Positions 8,830 through 16,008 of a stretch of 64,000 bases of DNA are shown piece by piece; positions within the stretch are counted from its first letter, which is position 1; each line of letters opens with the position of its first letter. This stretch comes from Planctomycetota bacterium. GTDB taxonomy: Bacteria > Planctomycetota > UBA1135 > GCA-002686595. Position numbers and translations under genes: made by a program. The notes under the pieces were generated by a model. That model was given only the letters and a program-made list of their open reading frames with translations. It had not been told where the DNA came from and did no database searches. The stretch covers positions 25,486-89,485 of the forward strand of contig VGYZ01000004.1 of the NCBI GenBank assembly GCA_016872795.1, written 5' to 3'.

Positions 8830-10224
8830 TCACGGGCAGAGCGTGATCTCGAGGCCGTCCGACAGGTGCGTCGTCTTCGGGGCCGGCGGGTCGCGGAACC
8901 ACGCCTGGATGTCGAAGATGCCGCCAGCGGCAACCGGGAAGCCGGTCTGGGCCGCGAGGGACGCGTTGATGTCGAGCGACATCGAGCCGTCGCACGCGTT
9001 CGCGGTGCCGCCGGTACTCTGGGTGGCCGAGCGGAGGGTCGGCGACTTGACGCACAGGAAGCTCGACGAGGTCGGGCTCCACGGCACGGCCACGCGCCCA
9101 ACACCGTAGAAGAGCAGGCCCGTCTTCGCGCCTTCAAGGTTGGTCGCGGTCAGGATCGCCGGACCGGCGTTGCTGGCGCTGGGGACGCCGCTCGCGAGGG
9201 TCATCGTGCCGTTGCAGCCGTTCGAGGTCGTGCCGGCCGTGCAGTAGTTGACGGCCTGAGCCGCGCAACCGCCGCAGGAACCGTTGTTGCCCAGCACCAT
9301 ATAGAACCCGGAGAAGGGGTTGCCCGGGGCGCCACCGAACCAGTAGCAGCCCGTGCCACCACTCGGAGCGGAGGGGCAGGAGGTTCCCGGAGTCAGACCG
9401 CCGCCGGCGAGGTCGTTGTCGACATTGATCCAGAAGCCGTCGTCGTTGGAGAGGCCCGAGCCGCAGGGGTTGCCGTACAGCGGGTCCGTTGAGCACGGCA
9501 CGGTGTATGTGCACGAGCCGGGAACCGTGGCGAAGGGATCGCCCGAGAGCAAGATGCCCTGGTCGCCCGAACCGGTGAACACATTGTCCATCTGCCACGA
9601 CCAGTTGAAGCGGTCGAGGTCAGCGTTGTTGTCGTAGAGGCCGTCGGCGTCGGACTGCATGCAGAAGCCCGTGTTGCCCAAGTCGAACCCGACGACCCAG
9701 CACTGCAGGGCGCCGGTCGACGTGCCGCCCGGCATCGTGGCGATCGGGAGTTGGAACACGGTGCCCTGCGTCGAGAGCGCCGGGGGCATCGGAGCCGGCG
9801 GGAAGCCGCCGCACTGGCCGCCGAGCGTGTCGAAGAAACCGACCTTGATGTCGACCGTGCCCAAGAGAGCCTTGGTGCAGTAGCCGACCTCGAAGAAGGT
9901 CACATCGTTGTCGGTGGTCGCACCCACCGGAGCCGTACCGCCGAGGCCGCCGGGGATCCGGCCTTCGTCGATGTAGGTCTCGCAGTAGCCGGTGCCGGTA
10001 TAGAAACCGCCACCGGTCCAGGTGCAGGTGTTGTCGTAGATGAAGTTGGTGACGGCGCGGATCTGAGATTCGCGCGCGGAGGTCACCGGCTGGCCGGTGC
10101 GCAGGTTGATCACCGGCCCTTGCTGAATGGCACCGGGGATCGGGTAGACGTTGTCCACCTGTTGAGCGAAGCTCGAGCCGCACACGAGGGCAGCAGCGGC
10201 GGCGATCAGGGTCGAACGGACCAT
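8830..10224 (-). CDS. Secreted protein with planctomycete C-terminal domain
   Basis: A 464-residue exported protein of unknown function. ATG 10222-10224 is preferred over the ATG two codons earlier, because AGGAG then sits 8-10 nt upstream. A signal peptide (MVRSTLIAAAAALVCGSSFAQ) is followed by a ~300-residue Gly/Thr/Cys-rich region with no domain I recognise. The last ~135 residues begin YCTAGTTSNGC and end LEITLCP. They align with the C-terminal domain of the GSDH-type protein at 5626-7461: both have ITATNL, GL-FYG, LCV, GG, WFRDP or WSRDP, and a final LSD or LTD plus Cys. A promoter and operator-like palindrome lie just upstream. Probably an abundant surface or exoprotein, but that is a guess. 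Confidence 0.85.
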   Translation of the reverse strand: MVRSTLIAAAAALVCGSSFAQQVDNVYPIPGAIQQGPVINLRTGQPVTSARESQIRAVTNFIYDNTCTWTGGGFYTGTGYCETYIDEGRIPGGLGGTAPVGATTDNDVTFFEVGYCTKALLGTVDIKVGFFDTLGGQCGGFPPAPMPPALSTQGTVFQLPIATMPGGTSTGALQCWVVGFDLGNTGFCMQSDADGLYDNNADLDRFNWSWQMDNVFTGSGDQGILLSGDPFATVPGSCTYTVPCSTDPLYGNPCGSGLSNDDGFWINVDNDLAGGGLTPGTSCPSAPSGGTGCYWFGGAPGNPFSGFYMVLGNNGSCGGCAAQAVNYCTAGTTSNGCNGTMTLASGVPSASNAGPAILTATNLEGAKTGLLFYGVGRVAVPWSPTSSSFLCVKSPTLRSATQSTGGTANACDGSMSLDINASLAAQTGFPVAAGGIFDIQAWFRDPPAPKTTHLSDGLEITLCP

Positions 10225-10279
10225 GTACATGTCTCCTGAGAAGTTAGTGAGAAAAGGAGGGAGAGAATCTCGGCCTCCA

Positions 10280-10309
10280 AGCGTAACGCGCTCAGCTAGA
10301 GTGCGTCAA
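10280..10309 (-). promoter_or_regulatory. Promoter of the secreted protein gene
   Basis: On the minus strand, TTGACG (10304-10309) is followed after 18 bp by TACGCT (10280-10285). Transcription would start about 50 bp before the ATG at 10224, with AGGAG in the leader. Confidence 0.5.
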
Positions 10310-10316
10310 ACCGGAT

Positions 10317-10333
10317 TCCTAGCGTACCTAGGA
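10317..10333. promoter_or_regulatory. Operator-like palindrome above the -35 box
   Basis: TCCTAG-CGTAC-CTAGGA, a perfect 6-bp inverted repeat with a 5-bp centre, ends 8 bp upstream of the -35 box. Its position fits an activator or repressor site. The regulator is unknown. Confidence 0.4.
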
Positions 10334-10463
10334 GGGACCCCCGCCGGGGCAAGTTCCCCAGTAGAAGTTTCCGGCGCGCCGCGGTCGCGGAAGCCGGACC
10401 CTCACCATGCTCGACGGTATCACGCCCCGCGGGGGTGGGAAGGGGGGGGGGCGGAATTTTCTG

Positions 10464-11564
10464 TCACGGCAGCTCGGAGCGCTTCCGACCGCAGGCTTCG
10501 CAGAAGCGCGCGTGCGCTGCGAGTGCGGCGCCACAGCCTGCGCAGAAACCCGAGGGAACGGAGGCGAGGGCCTCACCGCAAGCGCCGCAGAACTTGCCGG
10601 GCGCGACCTGTGCGCCGCACTTTTGGCAGCTGACCTTGGCGCTCGCGGACTCCCCTGCCACGGGGCGCGGCGCCTGCATCATCTGCTGCGCCAAGCCCAG
10701 ACCGACGCCCAGCCCCGCGCCGCCGAGCAGTCCGCCGCCAGCGCCGCCTTCGCCGCCCCCCTTGGCCATGCCTTCCCCCGCGCCCAGCATGGCCTTGCCG
10801 GCCGCGAAGCGCTGGAAGTTGTCCACGCCGCCCACGGCGCGCAGGTAGGCCGCGTCCGTGTAGAGCTTCTTGAGGTTGACTGCATCCGGCTCGGAGATCG
10901 CGACCACGAAGTTGCCCAGACGCGGGATGACGAGGCCGTACGAAGCGCAGTGGGATCCGACGCCCGCGAGCACATCGGCCTCGATTTCCTCCGTGTACGC
11001 GCCGGAGGTCACATCGAGCAGCGGCCACTTGTTCTTCACCACGAGCTCGGCGACGCGGTCGCGGATCACCTTGAGTACCTGCTCCCGCAGCCACGCCGAG
11101 ACCTGCGCCGGAGCGCCGCCGCCCATGCCGACGAGGCCGACGATCAATCGATCCGGATCGCTCACGCGGAAGGAAAACTCCCCGTGCACCATCGTCTCGA
11201 CCGGCACGCCAGACTTGGGGTCTTCGACGTTGCCGACGCGGCCGCCGAACTTCTGGCCGACCTGCTCGGTCATGCTCACGAAGAACACCTCGGCGATGAA
11301 CACGCGGCCGCCGGTGAACGAGTCGACGAGGTTCGAGAGGAAGGGCAGGTTGGCGCTGTCGAGCGTGTGGCGCCCGGGGCCGAGCGTCGCGACCACCTTG
11401 CCGTCGCGGAAGAACACGCAGCGCTCGTCCGACTCGACGGTGAGCTGCGACTTCATCGGAATCGTCGGATCCGGGTGCTTCCAGACGATCTGTACCTTGG
11501 CCTCGTCGGGCCGCGCGATCATCAGCTCGCCCACACCGCGCTTCAGCCAGTCCATCACGCCCAT
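10464..11564 (-). CDS. SPFH-domain protein with C-terminal zinc ribbons
   Basis: A 366-residue protein of the SPFH / YdjI-like family, often labelled virion core protein in databases although it is not viral. The N-terminal ~270 residues contain the SPFH-type core (KVQIVWKHPDPTIPMKSQLTV, then GVPVETMVHGEFSFRV). A Gly/Met-rich linker follows, then Cys pairs forming zinc ribbons: CQKCG, CGACG, CAGCG, CEACG. AAGGAG lies 8 nt before ATG 11564, fixing the start; a four-codon out-of-frame ORF (ATG CGA TGG GCG TGA) straddles it. No membrane segment is evident. YdjI-type proteins in other bacteria are linked to membrane-stress responses. A run of ten Gs (10442-10451) lies just beyond the stop. Confidence 0.88.
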   Translation of the reverse strand: MGVMDWLKRGVGELMIARPDEAKVQIVWKHPDPTIPMKSQLTVESDERCVFFRDGKVVATLGPGRHTLDSANLPFLSNLVDSFTGGRVFIAEVFFVSMTEQVGQKFGGRVGNVEDPKSGVPVETMVHGEFSFRVSDPDRLIVGLVGMGGGAPAQVSAWLREQVLKVIRDRVAELVVKNKWPLLDVTSGAYTEEIEADVLAGVGSHCASYGLVIPRLGNFVVAISEPDAVNLKKLYTDAAYLRAVGGVDNFQRFAAGKAMLGAGEGMAKGGGEGGAGGGLLGGAGLGVGLGLAQQMMQAPRPVAGESASAKVSCQKCGAQVAPGKFCGACGEALASVPSGFCAGCGAALAAHARFCEACGRKRSELP

Positions 11565-11681
11565 CGCATGCTCTCCTTGGTTCCAGAGGTCAGGGGCTCA
11601 CGCGCCCAGCAGGTGCGCACACGCGTGCGCCAGGCCACCTACGCGCAACCTACGCCGATCTTCACGCCGTGCAAGCACCGC

Positions 11682-12371
11682 TCAACGCACGCGCTGGTTC
11701 TTCTCGTAGAAGCCAGTGAAGCGCGCGTCGGGCGCGCCCTCTTCGTCGAAGAAGCGCCACGCCCCTTCGCGAGCGTTGTTCAGGTAGCTGCCCTCGGCCA
11801 TGAGCTGCCCGTTCTCGTGCCAGTACTTCCACGGCCCTTCGTTCTGCCCGCGGTGCAAGAGCCCCTCGTAGCGTTTGCGGCCGTTGGCGTGGTACTCGAC
11901 CCAGTCGCCCTCGCGCAGGCCGGACGCAAAATCGCCCTCACGCAGCAGCACGCCCCGCTCGTCGAAGTAGCGCCAATGGCCGCCCAGCTTGCCCTCGTCG
12001 TCGTAGGCGCCTTCGCAGCGCAACTGGCCGTTCTCGAACCAAATCTTCATCGGTCCCACGCGGGTGGACGCGCCCTGCTCGCCGAGACGCTCGCTGCGTT
12101 CCGTGAAGAGCCCACCGTTGGGATGGAACTCGCGCACGCGGACGAGCGCACCGGGCCCTGCATCGGCGGGTTCCTGCACGCGCGCGATGCCCGGAGTCAC
12201 CGCCGGCACAGCGGGGCGCTCGAGCGCCGTCGAGTCGAGCGCCGCGTGGGCGGGTGGAACGAGCACGGACTGCGCCGGCACCGGCGTGTCCATGGGCGCG
12301 GGCTCGCCCGGCCCACAGCCGACGGCCCAACAGCACGCGCACGCGCACGCGAATTTTCGAATGTAGTTCAT
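11682..12371 (-). CDS. MORN-like (YwqK-type) repeat lipoprotein
   Basis: A 229-residue exported protein. Translation from ATG 12369-12371 gives a short Cys-rich signal peptide with a lipobox-like WAVGC near residue 19, so it is probably a lipoprotein. The second half carries about five repeats of the form W-ENGQL-EG-Y--G---G-W-Y---G (KIWFENGQLRCEGAY, HWRYFDERGVLLREGDF, WVEYHANGRKRYEGLL, KYWHENGQLMAEGSY). This is the MORN-variant repeat found in YwqK-type proteins. Database labels sometimes call these antitoxins; nothing here supports that. No partner gene is adjacent, and the function is unknown. Confidence 0.82.
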   Translation of the reverse strand: MNYIRKFACACACCWAVGCGPGEPAPMDTPVPAQSVLVPPAHAALDSTALERPAVPAVTPGIARVQEPADAGPGALVRVREFHPNGGLFTERSERLGEQGASTRVGPMKIWFENGQLRCEGAYDDEGKLGGHWRYFDERGVLLREGDFASGLREGDWVEYHANGRKRYEGLLHRGQNEGPWKYWHENGQLMAEGSYLNNAREGAWRFFDEEGAPDARFTGFYEKNQRVR

Positions 12372-12414
12372 GCCGCGGTCCGCCGGCCCCAGAGCGTAGC
12401 TCAACGCGCTGAGA

Positions 12415-13092
12415 TTGCAGCCCACCTTGTGCCCGGGCGCCGCCGCCAACTGCTCGCGCTCCTTGGCCAGCCCCACGACGACATCGCCCGCTCCCCCCCG
12501 ATCGCCGCTCCCCTGTCTCGACGCCGGTGGCCTCAAGCGACTCGAGTGGTTCAGAGTCGAGCTCGAAACGCCGGGCGCAACGGCGCGCCTCGCGCGAGCG
12601 CGGCTCGAGGATCGGCGTGGGCCGGCCCCTTCGACCTTCCTGCAAGGCGAACCCGCGCTCACGCGTGAACCCCTGCCCGAGGGCGAGCTCACGGTCGAGG
12701 CCCAGTGGCACGGTTCCCGCCAGCGCGCGCTCGTCTCCGCGTTGCGCGAGCTCCTGCCCGCGGGTCGTTGCACCGTGGAAGCGTCGCTCGGTCGCACCCC
12801 CATCTTCGCACGCGTCGGCCGCATCCTCGTCACGAGCCCAGCCGAGCCACATTCCGCGGCGCAGCGCCTGGAGGAGCCCGAGCTCCAGGTCTACTTCGAC
12901 CCCCGTCGGCCCGCGAAAGGCCAGCTCCTCGATGACGACGGCGAGAGCAGCGGGAACAGCACTTCGACCACGGACTTCAGCGCGCGCATCGCTCGCGGGC
13001 GCGTGCTGCTCGACGCCTTGTGCAACGGAATCGAAGTGGTCGACCGCGGCTGGCATGTGCACGCGCACGGCCTGCCGCAGGTCAAGGGCTGA
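12415..13092 (+). CDS. Orphan fragment resembling a GH31 glycosidase C-terminal domain
   Basis: The codon pattern from about 12540 onward looks coding (GC-rich third positions), with no recognisable domain in the first ~40 residues. The central part, LLPAGRCTVEASLGRTPIFARVGRIL, then PELQVYFDP and GQLLDDDGES, matches the pattern of the beta-sandwich that closes GH31 alpha-glucosidases (consensus LDRIPVFVRAGSIIP ... LYEDDG). The catalytic barrel is absent: the upstream DNA belongs to a divergent lipoprotein gene that starts 43 bp away. I read it as a remnant of a GH31 gene or a free-standing domain. The start is uncertain. The 3' end overlaps the convergent CheX-like gene by 11 bp. Confidence 0.5.
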   Translation: MQPTLCPGAAANCSRSLASPTTTSPAPPRSPLPCLDAGGLKRLEWFRVELETPGATARLARARLEDRRGPAPSTFLQGEPALTREPLPEGELTVEAQWHGSRQRALVSALRELLPAGRCTVEASLGRTPIFARVGRILVTSPAEPHSAAQRLEEPELQVYFDPRRPAKGQLLDDDGESSGNSTSTTDFSARIARGRVLLDALCNGIEVVDRGWHVHAHGLPQVKG

Positions 13093-13672
13093 CGGCGTCG
13101 GACTCGTTCTCCGCGATCGACGGCAGCATCAGCCACGCATCGAACGCGGGGAACCCGTGCAGCGTGAGCGCGGCTCGCGCCACCACATGTTCTTCGTCCG
13201 CTTCGCGCGGAAAGGCTGGTGCAAAGCCCACTTTCAGGCCCTGACAGCCTTCCGAGCGCGTCGCCGTGCGGCGCGGGAACAGCTCCCGAATGGCGCAGTC
13301 GAACGAGCCGCCGATGAGATTGCCCACTTCGAGGAGCGCATCCTTCGTGGCGCGCTCCAGATCGCGATCCTTGCGGCGCGCCACGACCACATCGTCGGCC
13401 ATCATCATCAGGTAGCACGCCATCGCGATCGCTTCGGGCAACGGGACGAGCAACGCGCCGTGCCGCAGCGTTCCATCGATGGTCACGCCGAGGCGGAAAG
13501 CCACATGCACGACCTTCTCGCCCGCGACGCGCTGTCGCGCGCGCGCGACCTCGACCGCCCCGCATGTGAGCGGTCGGTCGAGCAGCATCGACAAATCCTC
13601 GGCGATCTTGGCGAAACATCGCTGCACCAGCTCGCGATCTGTGGCCTGCTGTCGTTCGAGAGTGGCCTGCAT
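13082..13672 (-). CDS. CheX/CheC-like chemosensory protein (third copy)
   Basis: A 196-residue protein at the tail of the chemosensory cluster. The helix ALLEVGNLIGGSFDCAIRELFP resembles the E-x2-N-x-I-x-G signature of CheC/CheX phosphatases, which dephosphorylate CheY-P. An earlier segment, KVVHVAFRLGVTIDG, matches the beta-strand pattern of the family. The match is weaker than for its two neighbours, and the protein may be a non-catalytic relative. It follows the second CheX-like gene by 12 bp on the same strand and converges on the GH31-like fragment. Confidence 0.6.
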   Translation of the reverse strand: MQATLERQQATDRELVQRCFAKIAEDLSMLLDRPLTCGAVEVARARQRVAGEKVVHVAFRLGVTIDGTLRHGALLVPLPEAIAMACYLMMMADDVVVARRKDRDLERATKDALLEVGNLIGGSFDCAIRELFPRRTATRSEGCQGLKVGFAPAFPREADEEHVVARAALTLHGFPAFDAWLMLPSIAENESDAVSP

Positions 13673-13684
13673 GTGTAGCGACTC

Positions 13685-14203
13685 CTAGGAATGAGGCGCG
13701 CCCTCGCATCGCCACAGTTCCACAGAGATGAGCCCCTGTTGCAAGCGATACACGAGCGCGCCGCACACGGGACCCGCAGGCTGCGCGCCGGCGTCCTTCA
13801 TGAACGGGATACTTAGGTCGAACGCGCCGAGTGGATCGAGCACGCGTGTCTTCACATGTCCGGTGATCATGTTGGCGCACTCCTTGAGCGCGTCGTTGAC
13901 TTCATCGACCGCCAGCGCCGTTTCGCCGTCGAGCATCAGCAGCCCGCGCGCGATGTCGTGCGCGCCGGACGCTGTGCAGCGAAACACGACCTGCCCAGAG
14001 ATCGCTCCGCGAAACTCGACGACCGCCTCGCGGTCGAAGCTCTCGCGCGCACCGCCGCGAGCGGCAGCGGCGACGGGGCTCCCGTGCTCGGCCAGCGCTT
14101 CGAACGCGCACACCATCGAGGAAAACACCTCGTCGACGGCACGCTCGAGCGCGGCGAGCAACTCCGCATCTCCCGGCAGAGAGCGCGTGGACGAATCAGC
14201 CAA
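13685..14203 (-). CDS. cheX: CheX-type CheY-P phosphatase (second copy)
   Basis: A 172-residue protein. I chose TTG 14201-14203 as the start, giving MADSSTRSLPG and an 8-bp overlap with the stop of cheY; longer in-frame starts would run deep into cheY. The signature VNDALKECANMITGHVKTRVLDP carries the E and N of the CheX active helix (E-x2-N-M-I-x-G). The preceding strand motif, GAISGQVVFRCT, is the usual position where CheC/CheX proteins bind. CheX removes phosphate from CheY-P. The coupling to cheY suggests the two act together. Confidence 0.82.
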   Translation of the reverse strand: MADSSTRSLPGDAELLAALERAVDEVFSSMVCAFEALAEHGSPVAAAARGGARESFDREAVVEFRGAISGQVVFRCTASGAHDIARGLLMLDGETALAVDEVNDALKECANMITGHVKTRVLDPLGAFDLSIPFMKDAGAQPAGPVCGALVYRLQQGLISVELWRCEGAPHS

Positions 14204-14570
14204 GGTACGCCTCCAGCGCAGCGCGAATCGACTCGGGCGTGAAGGGCTTGGTGACATAGCCATTCGCTCCAAGAGCGAGCGCGTTGTTCATCATTGCCTC
14301 ACCGCCCTCGGTGGTGACCATGATCATCGGCAGCGCTTCTTTGGCGCGCGTCGCGCGCACCGCCTTGACGAAGTCGACGCCGTTCATCTCCGGCATGTTG
14401 ATGTCGGAGAGGATCAGGTCGATGTCGGGATCGCTCTGGAGTCTCGCCATGCCCTCGACGCCGTTGCCGGCCTCGACCACGCTGGCGCAGGGAATCTCGG
14501 CCTGGCGCAGGACACGGGTGATGATCTTCCGCATCGTGGCGGAGTCGTCGACGATCAGGACCTTGTTCAT
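14196..14570 (-). CDS. cheY: CheY-type single-domain response regulator (first of two)
   Basis: A 124-residue receiver domain with every canonical residue: VDDS (acidic pair), LILSDINMPEMNG (phospho-acceptor Asp), MVTTEGG (Thr switch) and YVTKPF (Lys). It lacks an output domain, so it must act by binding a partner, as CheY does. It is followed by two CheX-like genes and preceded by a 152-bp gap after the first CheX gene. It may therefore form a sub-operon with its own phosphatases. There are no flagellar motor genes in the window, so the target is unknown. Confidence 0.93.
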   Translation of the reverse strand: MNKVLIVDDSATMRKIITRVLRQAEIPCASVVEAGNGVEGMARLQSDPDIDLILSDINMPEMNGVDFVKAVRATRAKEALPMIMVTTEGGEAMMNNALALGANGYVTKPFTPESIRAALEAYLG

Positions 14571-14722
14571 CGTCTGGGTGCCCTCGTTGCTGGGGTTGTC
14601 GTGCGCGCCTTGGGCGAGCGGCCGCGAAGTGCGGCGCGCGCCGATCGGCGTGCACCCTTGGTCGGAGAGCGCCAGTTCAAGTCTGAAACATCGTTGCGGA
14701 AATCCGCAAGAAACCGACAGGT

Positions 14723-15184
14723 TCAGCGTGGGGCCGCGAAAACTTGCAGGCGCAGCGGCCAGCCACGGAACGCCAGACGCTCCTCGTGCAGGAGCGCGGC
14801 GTGATCGAGCGGCAGCTCGAGCGGCGCACGGCAGGGCAAGGCCAGCTCGCTGCGACCCGGCAACACGGCCTTCAGGTTGCCGCCGAAGATATTCACCAAC
14901 TCGAGGAGTGTCGCTTCGATCTCGCCAGCCGAGAGCTCACCGCGTTCCTTGCCGAGCAGGCTCGCTGCGAACTCGCGCGCGGTCCCTTGAGGACAGGAGA
15001 GCACGACAGCGCCGCACCAATCGCCGCAGATCGAGACGCAGAAGCGTTCGAGCACTTCCCCGTCGCAGCAAGCATCCGCAGCCAGGCTGAGATGCTCGCC
15101 CAGCGCCGCACTCCAGACCTGCTCGAACAGCGTCGAGATCGCTCGCGCGAGGTCCAGCCCGACGGGAGTCGAGGAGGCAGCCAT
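14723..15184 (-). CDS. cheX: CheX-type protein (first copy)
   Basis: A 153-residue protein starting at ATG 15182-15184, which shares one base with the cheR stop (TGATG). The active-helix pattern is present as EATLLELVNIFGGNLKAVLPG (E-x2-N-x-F-G-G-N), and GDWCGAVVLSCP gives the adjacent strand. It is the last gene of the tightly coupled cheA-to-cheX run. CheX enzymes dephosphorylate CheY-P. Having three such proteins beside two CheYs is unusual. Confidence 0.8.
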   Translation of the reverse strand: MAASSTPVGLDLARAISTLFEQVWSAALGEHLSLAADACCDGEVLERFCVSICGDWCGAVVLSCPQGTAREFAASLLGKERGELSAGEIEATLLELVNIFGGNLKAVLPGRSELALPCRAPLELPLDHAALLHEERLAFRGWPLRLQVFAAPR

Positions 15185-16008
15185 CAGGCGGCCTTCAGGC
15201 GATAGCACGCCGTGTGGAGCGTGTCGGACGCAAAGTTGTCGTCGACATTGATGGTCGTCTCGGCAGTTCCGAGGAACAGGTACCCGTCGGGGCGCTGGAC
15301 GCGGCGCATGTTGCCGAGGATCGAGCGCTTCGTGGGCACATCGAAGTAGATCATCACATTGCGCAGCATGATGAGGTCGAAGGGCCCCATCGGCGGGTAG
15401 GTGCGCGCCGCAAGATTGAACTCGCGCCACTGGATCGACGAGCGCAGCTTGGCGTCGATCTGCCACTCGAGGCCCTGCTTGTGGAAGTACTTCACGAGCA
15501 GCGGAGCCGGAAGTCCGCGGTTCACCTCGAGCTGGCTGTAGAGCCCCTCGCGCGCCTTCGCGAGCACCTGCGTCGAGATGTCCGTCGCGAGGACTTCCAC
15601 GCGCCACATCGCCAGCTCCGGGAAGTTCTCGCGCAGGAGCATCGCCATCGAATACGGCTCTTGCCCGCTCGAGGCCGCCGCACACCAGATCGACAGACGC
15701 TTCTCGTTCCATCGGCGCTCGATCAGCTCGGGGAACACCTTGCGTTTCAGGTGTTCGAAGGGCTGCACATCGCGAAAGAACGAAGTTTCGTTGGTGGTCA
15801 TCGCGTCGATGACGCGCGTCAGCAAGGCAGGATCGCGCCGCGCGCGCAGCTCCGTGACAAGCACCGCGATCGATCCGAGCCCGAGCTGGTGCGCGACTGG
15901 CCCAAGGCGCGCCTCGACGAGGTACTCCTTGCCCGCATCGAGCACGATGGCGGCCTCCGTGCGGACAAGCTCGGTGACGAAACGGAAGTCTTCGGCGCTG
16001 ATCGCCAT
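15184..16008 (-). CDS. cheR: CheR chemoreceptor methyltransferase
   Basis: A 274-residue S-adenosylmethionine-dependent methyltransferase that methylates glutamates on chemoreceptors. ATG 16006-16008 overlaps the cheB stop by one base (TGATG) and is preferred over a start 14 codons further upstream. Family landmarks: an N-terminal helical domain (VLDAGKEYLVEARL), TTNETSFFRD, the SAM loop WCAAASSGQEPYSMAM, VEVLATDIST, and FDLIMLRNVMIYFD. All are as expected for active CheR. No methyl-accepting receptor is encoded in the window, so the substrate must lie elsewhere. Confidence 0.95.
   Translation of the reverse strand: MAISAEDFRFVTELVRTEAAIVLDAGKEYLVEARLGPVAHQLGLGSIAVLVTELRARRDPALLTRVIDAMTTNETSFFRDVQPFEHLKRKVFPELIERRWNEKRLSIWCAAASSGQEPYSMAMLLRENFPELAMWRVEVLATDISTQVLAKAREGLYSQLEVNRGLPAPLLVKYFHKQGLEWQIDAKLRSSIQWREFNLAARTYPPMGPFDLIMLRNVMIYFDVPTKRSILGNMRRVQRPDGYLFLGTAETTINVDDNFASDTLHTACYRLKAA

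Noticed and set aside
10464-11564. Prophage remnant suggested by the database name virion core protein for this family
   Set aside because: The sequence is an SPFH-domain protein. No phage structural, integrase or lysis gene is near.
11682-12371. Toxin-antitoxin pair suggested by the YwqK name
   Set aside because: Only MORN-like repeats and a lipoprotein signal are present. No toxin gene is adjacent.
10407-12668. A 753-codon open frame on the + strand antisense to the SPFH and lipoprotein genes
   Set aside because: It is Arg/Ala/His-rich without domains, and the minus strand carries clear SPFH, zinc-ribbon and MORN motifs. Long antisense frames are expected at this GC content.
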